Below are positions 50,966 to 63,600 of a stretch of DNA of 64,000 nt, piece after piece. The position numbers were made by a program, and so were the translations under genes. Position 1 is the first letter of the stretch. Every line of letters starts with the position of its first letter. Under the pieces are notes generated by a model. That model worked only from the letters and a program-made list of their open reading frames with translations. It had not been told where the DNA came from and searched no databases. The DNA lies in the NCBI GenBank assembly GCA_026027325.1, contig JAMSLZ010000013.1, forward strand, positions 330,501 to 394,500. Direction: 5' to 3'. Origin of the DNA: Actinomucor elegans (taxonomy: Eukaryota; Mucoromycota; Mucoromycetes; Mucorales; Mucoraceae).

Positions 50966-53906
50966 ATGTCCCAACCAACAGAGACGAGATATTCTCACGA
51001 TAATGATTCAACTATAACTGAAGATACGGCTTCTATCTATTCAACAAGTAGCTCAATGGTTAGTACTGCCAGTAGAATCAGCAAAATACCAAACGCAGTC
51101 AAATCATCATTAAAGAACCTTGTGGGACGCAATAAAAATAGATCCAATGAAACAAAAACAAACGAAAGCCTTACTTCCAAATTGAAGAGAGCGACTTTTA
51201 ACTTTAGCCCGTCAAGCTCCTCTTCATCACCTCCTTCTGCTTCAGCCCGTCATATCATACCCACCACTACTGCAAGTTCCACTTTAGTTAATAATTATAC
51301 CAGCCAATCAAAAGCAAAACAACGTAGAAACAGTGTAGTGAATCTTGCTTCTCGATTTCTATCAAATACAAAAGAGCACGAACCGATTATCGACGAAAGC
51401 ACTTATATTATACACGAGTCTGATTCAAAGAGCGAAAATATTATCAAAAAGAAAGAAGAACCTTGGACACGGCAAAGGGCCAAATCATGCCAGGTAGACT
51501 TTAGCATTATTAATTATACTGTTAATTAAATTATAATCAGGAAAACAAGGCTCCAATGTTACGGCAACTAGCTACAAAAGGTTCTACTCATAAATTAAGC
51601 CTAGATGAAGATATAGTTGATAAAAAGCCAGTGACATATGATCTACCATTGTTTAAGGGCCTAGTTACTACCACACTCACCACCTTGAATACGCGTCTAA
51701 TGAATGAATGCGATCGTACAATATCCATGCTGTTACTATCAAATGCAAGCCCCAGTGCAGTAATAACAGCTCAAGAACAGCTGGTATCCATGATTTCAGA
51801 TTTGTACAAGATGACAGAGATGGTGAATTGGGAACAGCAAGAACAAATGAAAGATCACGTAAAAGACAGTATTCAACAGCTGGAAAAAATGATAGCGCAA
51901 CCAGAGTTGAATATCATCACTGTCAAGGATATTGTAAGTTATAAATGACGATTACTATAGCACTTAGATATTGATGGTAGTTTATAAGGTCTCTACCATG
52001 AAACAAGTCATGAATCAATGTATATGTCAGTATTATAAAGTAGTTGAAAAGGCAATGGTGATACCTTCCAAAGGGTATCGTATTGAAGGAATCAATAAGT
52101 ATGGTACTCTAGATACAATCTTTATGCAACATCAGCCTCAGCAGTATGATTATCGTACAACACCAATTGATCATAAGGATCCAGAGGCTCATTGGTATCG
52201 TACCTATTTCTTACAAGACACACAACACGTCCACACGTTCTTTGGGTATAATAATGGAGATCCAATCTTGATTTCAATTAAAGTCGAGACCTTACCCAAT
52301 GAAAAGAGACAGTACCGAGTTATATATCGCACAAAGAACAATCCAGATCAACACAAGCTAATCGTCGACTCGTTCTTATTAAATCCACCCAATTCAACTG
52401 TTACAGATGATTCCACCTTTAAAACAATCATTGAAACAATCATACCCGATTATCCTCAGTTACTCAAAATGAGTGGCGATCAAATGGTAGCCAGTGGCAT
52501 CCACCAAGAATTATTAAAGCTAGATGAAAATCCCGTAAGGAATACAAGTAATCTTAAATTTGACAAATCTAATATTAGTACGCAGTTACACACAAATCAC
52601 AAGTTTGGCGTTCTGTTAATGAAAGAAGGCCAAACTAAAGAAGAAGAATGGTTTTCAAATCAGCATGATTCAGAGGCATTTAACGAATTTTTGAATATCA
52701 TTGGAAGAAGAACCGAATTAAAAGGTTTTACTGGCTGGGCAGGTCAATTAGATACCAAAAGTACGTCTACTTCTTATCCTTATATACTTTTATTTACCTG
52801 TTATTACTATAATAGGTGGTGATTCCGGAGAATACACATATACAAATGTGTGGAATGAAAACATACTTGCCTATCATGTTTCCACTTTAATACCCTCTAA
52901 GCCTGGTGATAGACAACAGATTCAAAGAAAGCGTCATATAGGAAATGGTAATTACTACTGTCCAAGTCTTTTGTAACTGTCATTCATTTGTTGTATAGAT
53001 ATCGTCTGTATTGTTTTTGTAGAAGGAAACCAGCCTTTTAATCCTACAGCCATCAAATCTCAATTCTTGCATGTCTTTATCATTGTTCATCAAGAAATGT
53101 ATAAAGGAAACAAGGCTTGGAGAGTAGAGATCGTTTCTATTGAAGATGTTCCTGTCTTTGGTCCCGCATTGCCCGGGAAAGCCGCAATTTTTTTCAACGC
53201 AAAGGAACTCGAGTCATTCTTAGTGGCAAAACGTAAGCTTCAGGTTGAAACACTTTATTGTTATTATTTGTATTGATTATTTGTTAGTGGTGAATGCCGA
53301 ATATGCTGCGCTCAAATCACCCAAATTTGCTTTGCCCATGAGTCGTGCAAGAGAAGGTATATTTGCTAATCTAGTGGAGAGAGGTTATAAGCTACTGCAG
53401 CAGCCACCGCCCGTGTTATCTTCTTCTTCGGATGAAGAACAAGACTTGATCAAACGACATACCAAGTCTTCTTCCAGTGCTTCATCTCAAAGTAGTAGTT
53501 TCAATCATCCTATTACACCGAGCCCATCTAAATCAAACGTGATTCGCGAAATATCAGAGAATATCGTCGGATTAGGTAAAAGAAGAAGCACTCAGGAATT
53601 ACTAGACAGACCAATCCAAAGCTACAGCAGTAGTAGCAGTAGTAATAGTAATCACGCGCAAACAAGATCAAAAAAGTTCACTGAAGGCATGTTTTCTATT
53701 TGTAACAATATGTGCGTATATTAAAAAATTCTTTAGGTTCCAAACGAAGTCATTCTGAGCAGGATCTCATGAATATCACTTTAGACAATACCAACAAGAA
53801 CACCTTCAAGAACCGTGCTCAGCATATCTTCACCTCCATACCTGGCTTTGGTAATCATCATGGTAACAGTGGCCGTCGTAGATCTTCAACCACTAGTCAG
53901 CAATAA
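50966..53906 (+). CDS. Rap/Ran-GAP domain protein
   Basis: Exons 50966-51493, 51541-51933, 51989-52760, 52816-52947, 52999-53232, 53288-53686 and 53737-53906 give 875 aa with all phases closing. The N-terminal 170 residues are Ser/Thr- and Lys-rich (disordered). The Rap-GAP domain spans about residues 500-740: HKFGVLLMKEGQTKEEEWFS, RRTELKGFTGWAGQLDT, YHVSTLIPSKPGDRQQIQRK and HIGNDIVCIVF with the catalytic Asn near 608, then FLHVFIIVHQEMY, FGPALPGKAAIF and PKFALPMSRAREG. Such proteins stimulate GTP hydrolysis by Rap/Rsr1-type GTPases, linked to polarity. The C-terminus is again Ser-rich with basic patches. Intron 2 could end at 51967 instead of 51988 (7 residues more). Intron 6 starts with GC (AAG|GCATGT), the only phase-compatible choice of normal length. 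Confidence 0.88.
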
Positions 53907-54180
53907 TAACATTAATAATAATAATAATAATGATAATAAAAAGCTTGTTTCATACGCACAGACAAAAGAATGTCTATATAACAGTTAAGTATATATACTA
54001 AAATACGTATACAACATGTTTATATAACAGTTTTATCTTTCCCGCCTTAAAACTGCCTATGATTATATATAAGGTAATATTTGATTCTTTATATAATTCT
54101 TATATAAAGATCTTCTTTGCTTTTTAGGTCTCTTTTTTCTTTCTCTTCATCTTTGTATTATTTAAACCTGTACATCATCA

Positions 54181-55410
54181 ATGAATAATAGCCATGTCGA
54201 TAAAACGAGTCCTATACCTAATGCTGCTTCTATTGCCAGTGCAGCAGCAGCAGTAGTTAATAGCAATCAAGCAAAACAGCCTTTCCATTATATATCTTCG
54301 TCTTCTTCTACTGTATCTTCGCCTCTGGACTACGATTCCATGATGTATGAATACCAACAGTTTCCTTCCTTGGATGAATTCAACAATATCATTCTCGATT
54401 ATCTACACAATCTTTCTTCGAAAAAAAGGGATAAAGCCTTGGTCGACAGTTATCGATACTCATTGATACTCCAAGTGCTTAAAGATCCTAGAAACACGGC
54501 CATCTCCACAGCTCAATTTCGTTTCTGGGTCAAGAAAATGTTTCGGTTAATGACAACGGCAGATCATATGGAATATGTCTGTCACGACAACAAGCCTGTG
54601 GCTATACGAGAAGATATCTATCATATACTAGTCATTGCGCATAAAGAGGCTCACCATGGTGGTAGAGACAAAACATCGGCCTTGGTACGTATTGTTGTTA
54701 TGCTCAAGAATGTAAATTCCTAAACAAATCACTACTAGGTTCGAAAACGCTATTCCTGGATTCCTAAAGAATTGATTGCCCGCTTTGTGCGTCATTGTCC
54801 ATTCTGTATCTCTAGAAGAAATGGATGCCACCAATCTGTTGTTTTAGATACCAAGTCATCTTCCATGTATACCCCTCCTCATAAGCAAAGACGTCAACAA
54901 AGATCATCATACAGTAGAAACTATTACAGTTCTGCTTCTATTTCCATGGTAGCTACAGTCGCAACGTCAGCAGCAGCAGCAGCAGTTGCTGCTTCCACTA
55001 CATGGAAGCCAACAGAAGAACTAAATGAAAGCGCGTTTGATTTCTATTATGAGCAGCATCAGCAACAAGATACATTAGATCCTCAAAATGCCTGCTCACC
55101 GAAACCCAACCTGTTTACAAACAACAGCAACCATACTTCCTTTACATTCCTTCTAAATAACACTAATTCCACAGCTGCGGCTTCTGCAGTCGTGGCAGCA
55201 GCAGCTATGGCTGCTGTGAAATACCACCAACCTTCTTCTCCATCTTCCTCTATCTCTTCTTCTGATTCGTCATCTATATCACAGCCTATTGTAGAAACAC
55301 ATACAAATCAGGCCGAATATTACCCTTCATCGCCCTCTATTGTCAAGGAGGAGGCACCTGTCCACAGCCCAGAAACTTTGCTATTGACTCAAAGCATTGC
55401 TAATTACTAA
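54181..55410 (+). CDS. H2C2 zinc-binding protein related to retroelement integrase N-domains
   Basis: Exons 54181-54684 and 54739-55410 give 391 aa. Around residues 148-195 it has an integrase-type zinc finger: IYHILVIAHKEAHHGGRDKT, then RKRYSWIPKELI and VRHCPFC, that is His-X-His followed by CX2C, spaced as in Ty3/retroviral integrases. There is no RT, RNase H or DDE domain and no LTR nearby, so it looks like a host gene. In front lies a helical block (LDEFNNIILDYLHNLSSKKR, LKDPRNTAISTAQFRFWVKK). The rest is low complexity: Ala, Ser and Gln runs, ending PSIVKEEAPVHSPE. Similar H2C2 fingers occur in yeast Spt10 and vertebrate GIN1/KRBA2. Nuclear DNA binding is inferred only. Confidence 0.7.
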
Positions 55411-57876
55411 AGTATTTTTCTAAACATACCAAAGTAACAATAATGGTAATAATAATAAAAAAGATAGACCTGCATACATATTTAATGTCACATACTTTCT
55501 CTTCTGTTGCCAACTATGTATGTACTAGCCTGTGTGTCATGGCGTTGATCGTGAGGTTATGGTTATTCATCTTCGATCTACACTGATACCGTCACTAAAC
55601 TCTAGTAGGAAACAAAAACAAGAGATATGATACAGCCTTTTCGAAACATGATGTACTGGATCATTACCGTTACGACTTGCACGCTTTAAAGTGATTGTTT
55701 AGCTGTATAGTTTTTACGGTATATGTATATATATTTGTATAAACTCATATAAGATCAAGTGTAAGAGGGCGGTGACTTGTCTTGGGAAAGGAAATCAAGT
55801 TCCAAATAGAATTATACGTGAGGGTGCGACGAGCCCTTCGAACAGCCTGACCGAATACAGCCTGGTTGTCTATGGGAACTGATACATAATAACCGTACTA
55901 GTAGGCACATCATACAAAAGATAACGCACTGGAGATAACATCAAAGACGTTGGTCTTGAGGTAAGAGTTGAGTAAATGATAGTGGTTAAAGTTGAGTTTA
56001 GTGATATATTGATATAATTGGTTGAGGGTGGCTCTGGCATGTGGAAAAAAAGGAAGAAAAATTAGATTCTATTTCTGCGTGAGCAGGACGGATGAAGAGC
56101 TAGTAAATGATAGTTTCTTGAAAGTTGCAAAATGGTCAGTTGACATTACATAGGAACAAGGTATAAGCTATTACTTCATTGCGCAGAAGGCAAAACCATA
56201 GGTTGCAGAAGACGCTAAGCATGTTAGAGCGAAGAAAGAGCTTAAATTGCCTTGTCTCGATGGATGAATCAATGGTTGCTATGGGTGGATTGTGTCGATG
56301 ATACATAATGTGAAGGCTGATATTGAGTATGTCAAATAAAATACTGCCTTGATAAGAAATCACGCATAAGTGGGGACCACGAAAAAAGAAGCATCAAAGG
56401 CGGACTGTATATATGAGACTAGAGGTCCGGATAAGGAAGATTACAGAGTAGAGCCTTTTGAGTTGTCATATAGTTAAGCGGGGACATAGCACTATCGGAG
56501 AACTAGCTGCTGAGTAGAGATATGTCTGGTCATCATCCGCTGACACCACCACCGCCACTACAATGCCGATACATCGATTTTATTGATCATTGGAAATTAG
56601 AATAATTGAGCTGGCTAAAGGATCATTCAGAAACTAGAGTATATTTGATGATACATCTCACCATACAAAATATATGCATTAGAAATCAAAAGAAATATAC
56701 AAATACTATTGCATACTCTCTGTAGGAAATTGTTGTAATAAAACCAATATCTTCTAAGCCCTTTATAGATGATTTTTATTTCTAAAATGGAGTAAAGTTT
56801 TTCAGATACCTTTAATCAAGCATTCTTTATATGCTTTCTATTCTACTCAATTAACCCCCACTATTGCTACTACTTCTATATGCTGTTGTTATTATTAATA
56901 ATAAGTTATAATAACATATGAGAAATCTTAAGGTAATGTCTGTATCATTATACAATGTCTGACTAACTCGTCTGTACAATATTATTTTATACTATTCAAA
57001 GATATCATTCATATGTTCATTGTAATACTTATATATATATCAAGGCCAATTTCACGATCTGTAAATATTATTATTATGCGCCCAGCTTAGGTATCACACA
57101 GTATATGGAATAAACTACTATTCTTATACTCGTGTAGGTAAATGATCTATATCTACAACACTCTCAAATACTCCTTAACTACATTATTAAACATTTTAAG
57201 TCTAAGGGTAAACCATCAGGATCTTTCAGAAATCGTCAACTATTTTTCATGTCCCTCCATTATTGCTTAAACGATTCCGGTTTAATATCCAATAGTACAC
57301 GCTCAGAAGAAAGTACTACATCGACTACCGCCATTATTCGATTAAAGTGCTATTAACATATCGTATTTTAGTGATTGACTATAAAATATATTTTTCTCCT
57401 TCCCCCCATAAACCGTTTTAATTCTAAAGATTAATGTATCTCTCAACCAACGTAGGTGCTATATCGCGTTTGATAAGTAACAGGTACATAAATGTAAACC
57501 ACTGTGCCTATTATTATAACATTTTAAACCATAGCGCAGTTAATATGTTACAACCACCAGTAGTCAACACTGAAATGACAAGTATTTCGCAAAACAGATC
57601 TAACGATTGGTAGATCTCTCGGCTGATTTCTGTACTACTTTTATCACGCTTATTCTAGTTTAGTTTATCTAAAAGCACAATGCGTGCCAATAGGTAACAG
57701 TGAATGGATAGCGTTAAAGCAAATAGCCAAATGACAGAATAGTCAAACTCTCTAGAATTCATTATATATATAAACAACAGCCGAAGCGGTTACAACTCAT
57801 TAAAAATCCAGTTATATTTTTAAATGATGTATATTTTATTACTTATTCAAATGTACAAGATAATATGGGGTATTTT
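55411..57876. other. 2.5-kb intergenic region
   Basis: 3' flanks of two convergent genes. Bases 55740-56560 are less AT-rich than their surroundings and purine-rich on plus. A 27-codon frame, MSGHHPLTPPPPLQCRYIDF..., occupies about 56521-56604, without recognisable context. From 56600 on the DNA is AT-rich. No supported gene. Confidence 0.4.
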
Positions 57877-59783
57877 CTAAAGAGCTTTTTCAACATTTTT
57901 TTTAGATACTAAAGTCCTATCGACCTCAGCCTTGTTAACTTGGTGATCGTCATTATCGGTTTTCTTCACACTAACGCTCTTTTTATCTAGTTCTATACTT
58001 CGTTCACATTTAACAAACGCTTCGTCTTCACTATCTTCATTGTCAATTCTTTGATTGTCCTTTTTAATCGCATTATCAGACCTTCCAGAAATATTGGCGG
58101 CATGATCAGCAGCTTGTTCACGATCACGCTTCACAGATTCTAAGAATTCTGGAATAGAATCCAAGAGATAATGATAATCGACAGCCTTTTCATCAGTATC
58201 AAGGTCTTCATGATCCAACACATGCATGATAAAAAAGTTTTGTAATTCAGCAGGAGTTACCGTAAGATTAGGAATTGCATCTGTAAACTTGCGAGCGATT
58301 TCATTCAAATGATCAGAAACAATGGGCTTTTCCTCGTTCTCTTGTACAAGGTCATCTTTACCCATGAAACGCCAAAACATTTTGTTGATTTGAGTTTTAT
58401 CAGCATAGCCCAATTCCATTTTCATATCAATACGGCCGGGGCGCAATAGAGCTGGTTGAATACGAGTAATATCGTTACAAGTCATAAACACCATAGAGCC
58501 TTCCTGAGCCACTACACCGTCTAATGCATTCAACAGTCCACTCATGGTAATCTTGGCGTTGCTGCTATCTTTGTCTGAGCTAGGATCCTTGATAATACAA
58601 TGATCGATGTCTTCCATGACCAAAATACTATTGCGGGGAACATCTTGAAGCACCACATTAAACTGCTCATCATCCATATTACCCGACAAACTAATAATAG
58701 CCACATTCATGTTGACCTTGCTAGCCACAGATTGTACCAATGAAGTCTTTCCAGTACCAGGGGGACCATGAAGTAAATAGCCGCGACGGTAAGGAATACC
58801 GCGAATGGAATACCAATGCTCACGACGACGGAAGGTAGTAATGTCTTTGAGGATATGTTCCTTTTGTCCTTCCTTTAGAATTACACTTTCAAATGGACGC
58901 AATTCCTTAGATCCCAACTGTCTCCAGTCAAATCCTTCATAACGTACGGGCACACACTTCCAAATAGTCAACTTGCCGTGTTCCTTTTCGAAATGAGCGT
59001 TGATCCATTCTTGGATGTAAGATTTGAGCAAGTTCATGTCTTGTCCTCTCATGGTGATATGGATGCAAGGATTAGAATTCATCATTTTGAAAAGATCTTT
59101 GATATCATTGCTGTAGTAGTTTTCAGCACCACGATTACGGACAGATCCATCCTTTTTACTTGTCACCCATAACGTATGCCCTTTATAGACAATTTTGTGC
59201 TCCGTTTCATCCACTTGAAAGAAAAACCATTTGTTAGTATTAAGCCGAGCTGTATACATCCAAAAATAACTTACAAGGAAAGAGTTTAAGCTGAGGAGGA
59301 GGAGTGGCCTTTTGCATATCATCATCTTCATCATCATCATCTATACAACGACCTTCCACTTCGCGCAAGTTTCGAATGTGTATAGTTTTACTCGCGACAA
59401 ATTGCTGGATCGCATCAAAGCCAGACTCATTCTTACCGATTTGAATTGAAACATACATTCTTTCCTTGATTTGACGGACAAAGAAATAAAAAGCGTTATT
59501 TAAATGGTAGGCTACAATAGCTATTGGGAGAATATGAATAATTTTTCTTTTTAACAAATATCTATCACTTACGCGCAAGATAAACGATGAAACCCAAAAA
59601 GACTACATCACTGCCGAAATAACGTTTCAAAAGATTCAAGATGCGTTCTCCAAAGAGAGCACTCCAGAAGGCTTCATCTGACATACGTTCCAAGAGGCTG
59701 ATGATAACATCGGCAAAGGACCCTGCCAAGTCACTGGTGGCAAGTGTAGGAGGTAAACCGCTTTTAAAAGGAGTAGAAGCCAT
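57877..59783 (-). CDS. BCS1: Bcs1-type mitochondrial AAA ATPase
   Basis: Exons on minus: 59573-59783, 59275-59520 and 57877-59213, 597 aa. A membrane segment (VVFLGFIVYLAPIVAYHLNN, about residues 60-80) precedes the Bcs1-specific region (HIRNLREVEGR, YKGHTLWVTSKKDGS, ITMRGQDMNLLKSYI). The AAA module has HGPPGTGKTSLV (Walker A, about 297-305), NSILVMEDIDH (Walker B) and MTCNDITRIQPALLRPGRID. Yeast Bcs1 translocates the Rieske protein across the inner membrane during complex III assembly. Fungal genomes also carry divergent Bcs1-like paralogues; a long charged C-terminal tail (about 100 residues of Asp/Lys/Glu) and an Asp/Glu-run loop near residue 140 are not in yeast Bcs1 (456 aa), so this may be a paralogue. 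Confidence 0.85.
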
Positions 59784-60017
59784 TCAATGATTATAGAGAT
59801 AAAATAAATGATTTAGTAATAATAAAAAATAATGGAAAAGACAAGAAAAAACAATCTTTTATAGATGGTTGACCGCAGTAAATTAGCACTTTTCAGTGCT
59901 GCGGGTAGATACTACAGTATCATTTAAACTTCTTTGCTTAAAGGTGGCGTTTATAATCCGACGTGTAACGGACCTGCCACTAACACAAATAAGGAATGGG
60001 CTTAATGTAGATACCGT

Positions 60018-60064
<47 letters not shown>

Positions 60065-60603
60065 TTCTATATTCAAGAACGCCGAATTTCCTTATACTTA
60101 ATTGAACAACCATTGACTCCAAAAATACAGTTTATAAAATAAGTTTGACATTACTCAGTCAAATTCTGTTCAGAGACGAGCCATCGTCCTATATCAAGAT
60201 AGAAAAATGGTATTGTGAACACTGGGCTGATAAGAGGAAGCGCTCAATGCTATTCGAACAACAAGTGGCATTTTCAATTAAAACATGATGCCCAAAGATG
60301 TGGCTTGATTGTGGTTTTCAAGTATAATAAGCCAATAGCTCAATTGAAGATAATAATTAAATGTGTCTTGTCTTCTCATGAACTAGCGCTGTTGAACTGT
60401 CAATCTCAATGCATGACTCGCCTTTTCATTGAGTGGTTGCACATCTCAGGCACCACAAATATTTGATGTCCGCTCTGCAAAATGCGCATCACGCCATCAG
60501 GCCTCGTAATTTTTCCCTCTCATAAAGACAAACCTGTTCTTTCTTCATCAAGAGACAGATCTCGACATAATTTTGAAAGTACTACGTGACATTTGCTCTA
60601 AAA
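59784..60603. other. Divergent intergenic region with an A42 run
   Basis: Lies between the BCS1-like and importin start codons. A run of 42 A at 60021-60062 stands out. Bases 60205-60300 hold a frame with KWYCEHWADKRKRSMLFEQ..., perhaps transposon debris. I found no flanking duplication around the A run. Confidence 0.4.
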
Positions 60604-63600
60604 ATGGATCAAAACGCGGTTTATCAGCTATTTGTTTCAACATATCATCCTGATCCTAACGTCCATAAGCAAGCTGAACTAAACATTCGAAATGTAAATA
60701 GCATAAACGATCCCCTTTTTCTCGGCGCAGGAAACTAACTGTCTTATGCCGCAATAGATTGAATCGCAACCGGGATTCTTGCCTTTAGTGTTGCAAATTC
60801 AAGCTTCTGAAGAACTCGAGCTCGGAGCACGTCAGGCGGGTAAATTTAAACATGCATCTTTCCTTGCGTAATATACCAATTTTTATTTTTGCTTGACAGC
60901 TGCGATCTATTTCAAAAATCGCGTTTATAAGACTTGGGATAGCTCAAGAGAGATCACAATTGGCGAAGAAGACAAAGCTTTGATTAAAAGAAATATCCTT
61001 CATGCATTGATCACCGCTCCAGCCGCTGTTCAGTAATGTATCTTAACTATTGATTCATCTCAGGATACTGATACTGAAAAATAGAGTGCAATTAGCCGCT
61101 TCGTTAAATAGTATCCTCAATAGTGATTTCCCAGACAATTGGCCCACTTTTATTAGTGAGCTGGAGGCGTTTTTAACCTCGCAGGAAGTTCGCATCGTCT
61201 ATGTTGGCTTGATAGCTTTACGGGAAGTGGTAAAAGTGTTCCAGTAAGTTTCAAAGCCCCGTATATACCTATAGCCCAAGAAAACTAACAACCGCTAGAT
61301 GGAAATCCATAGAGCGTAGAGAGCCTTTGCAGCAAATCATCAAACTGACCTTTCCCAGCATCCAATCCATCTGTAATACGCTCATCCAGTTGGATACCAT
61401 TGAGGCAGGTGAGATGTTGAAGCTTGCATTAAAGATCTATCATTCCAGTATTCAGGTGGATTTACCCAAGTGCTTGCAAGACTCTACCTCGCTCGTCGCT
61501 TGGGGTACATTGTTCTTGCAGCTAGTCGACAAAAAGATCCCCCATCAAGTTCTGCCTGCTGACCCAGAAGAACGCGAAAAATACATTTGGTGGAAAACGA
61601 AGAAATGGGCATACCACTGTCTTAATCGATTGTTTGGCAGATACGGTAATCCAGCATTGCTTCCAGCCAGTTTCACAAAATATACTGGATTTGCCAAGTC
61701 ATTCGTTACCAACTTTGCTCCTAATATCTTACAGGCATATTTGCAGCAGATTGACGGCTGGATCAAGAAAGACTATTGGATGTCCAACAAGTGCTTGTCC
61801 TTGTCTGCTGCTTTCTTTGATGACTGTATTAAACATAACATCACCTGGAAGATTATTAAGCCATATACAGATACGCTGGTAGCTCACTTTTTATTCCCTT
61901 TGCTTTGCTTTTCGGCAGAGGATGAACAGCTCTGGACAGAAGATGTTGTCGATTATGTACACAAAAAGATTGGTAACTGCTATGGTTTGCTATGTCATGC
62001 ACGTTATATTTAATAATTGTATATTAGACCCTTTGGATGACTTTCATTCTACACAGGATGCCGCTACAACATTGCTGATTGACTTGGCAAGAGATCGTAA
62101 AAAGCATACTTTTATGAATATATTGGGGTTCATCAATGGTGTACTCAACAAGTACATGGAGACTCCCGAAGAGCAAAAGAATGGAAGTGAGAAAGATGGC
62201 GCTTTGCGCATGATTGGTGCTTTGGCTCAGGTGATTCTTGGTAATAAATCTCAAGTAGCCAATATGATGGAATCCTTCTTTGTCACCCACGTATTTCCCG
62301 AGTTCAAGAGCAGATTCCCTTATTTGCGAGCGAGAGTAAGATAATACATAGACATACAAATGTGTATATATAACTCACTTGTCAACTTTTAGGCCTGTGA
62401 TATTACAAGGCATTTCAGTGATTTGGAATTTACAAATGACCAAAACCTTGCTATTTTATATCAAAACGTGTTGGATTGCCTTCGTGATGATGAACTTCCA
62501 GTCAGAGTTCAAGCCGCACTAGCCTTGCAGCCGATGATCAGACACGAAAGCGGTTGGTATCCTTCACTTAGTTCTTGTTTAAAGCTCATGCCTTCTTTAT
62601 AGTTCGCGAAGCAATGGGTCCCAATTTGCCCTTTATTATGCAAGAGTTTCTCAACTTGACTAATGAAATTGATGTGGATACTTTGGCTAACGTGATGGAA
62701 GAGTTTGTGGAAGTATTTGCAGAGCAGCTAACTCCCTTTGCTGTTCAATTGTGTACTCAATTGCGCGACACTTTTCTTCGTATCATGGAAGAACTTGCGC
62801 AGTCCTATCACAATAATAATGATGAAAACCAGTTGGATGATGATGTGGATGAAGCAAGTGATAAAACAATGGCTGCTATGGGGGTGCTCAAAACCATTGG
62901 CACCCTCATCTTGAGCTTGGAAAGTACGCCCGATATCCTACAGCAATTAGAAAATGCATTATTGCCTGTGATTACTTATACACTTGAAAAGCGAATTTTT
63001 GATCTCTATGATGAAATCTTTGAGATCATTGATTCTTGTACTTTTTCGTCCAAACGCGTAACACCTACCATGTGGAGCGTGTTTGAATTGATTTATAGAG
63101 CTTTTACTGATTCTGGTGTGGACTATGTGAACGAAATGTTACCAGCCTTGGATAATTTCATATCCTATGGTAAAGATGTCTTTATCGCCAATAATCAGGT
63201 TAAGCAGATGATGTTTGATATAATTGATACAGTAATGAAAAGCGAGCATTTGAGCGAAACCGAGCGTGTATGCGCTTGTAAGCTAATGGAATCTATTTTG
63301 CTTAATTGCCGTGGATCAGTTGATATGGTAAGTCTATTATTAGTGAAGGATATGGACGCAACTTGACAAAGGCTCATTGCAGTGTGTTACACCTTTCCTG
63401 AACCTGGCATTCCAATATATTTTTACTGGTCAAATGAAATCAACAGAATTCAAGGTCCATTGTCTAGAAGTGGTACGTATCAATATGTTTAAAGCTTGGG
63501 TTTGTTTCTCATCGTTATAATAATTTAGGTGATCAATTGCCTGTACTACAATCCTGCATTGACACTTCATATCCTCGATGAAAATCAGTGGACACAAGGG

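Noticed and set aside
56136..56363. Minus-strand 75-codon frame
   Set aside because: No start context, splice partner or known motif; left as intergenic.
60021..60062. A42 run as a third tail-only retrotransposition event
   Set aside because: No flanking duplication found and the preceding bases (CGTAGT) do not match the TTCATAC word.
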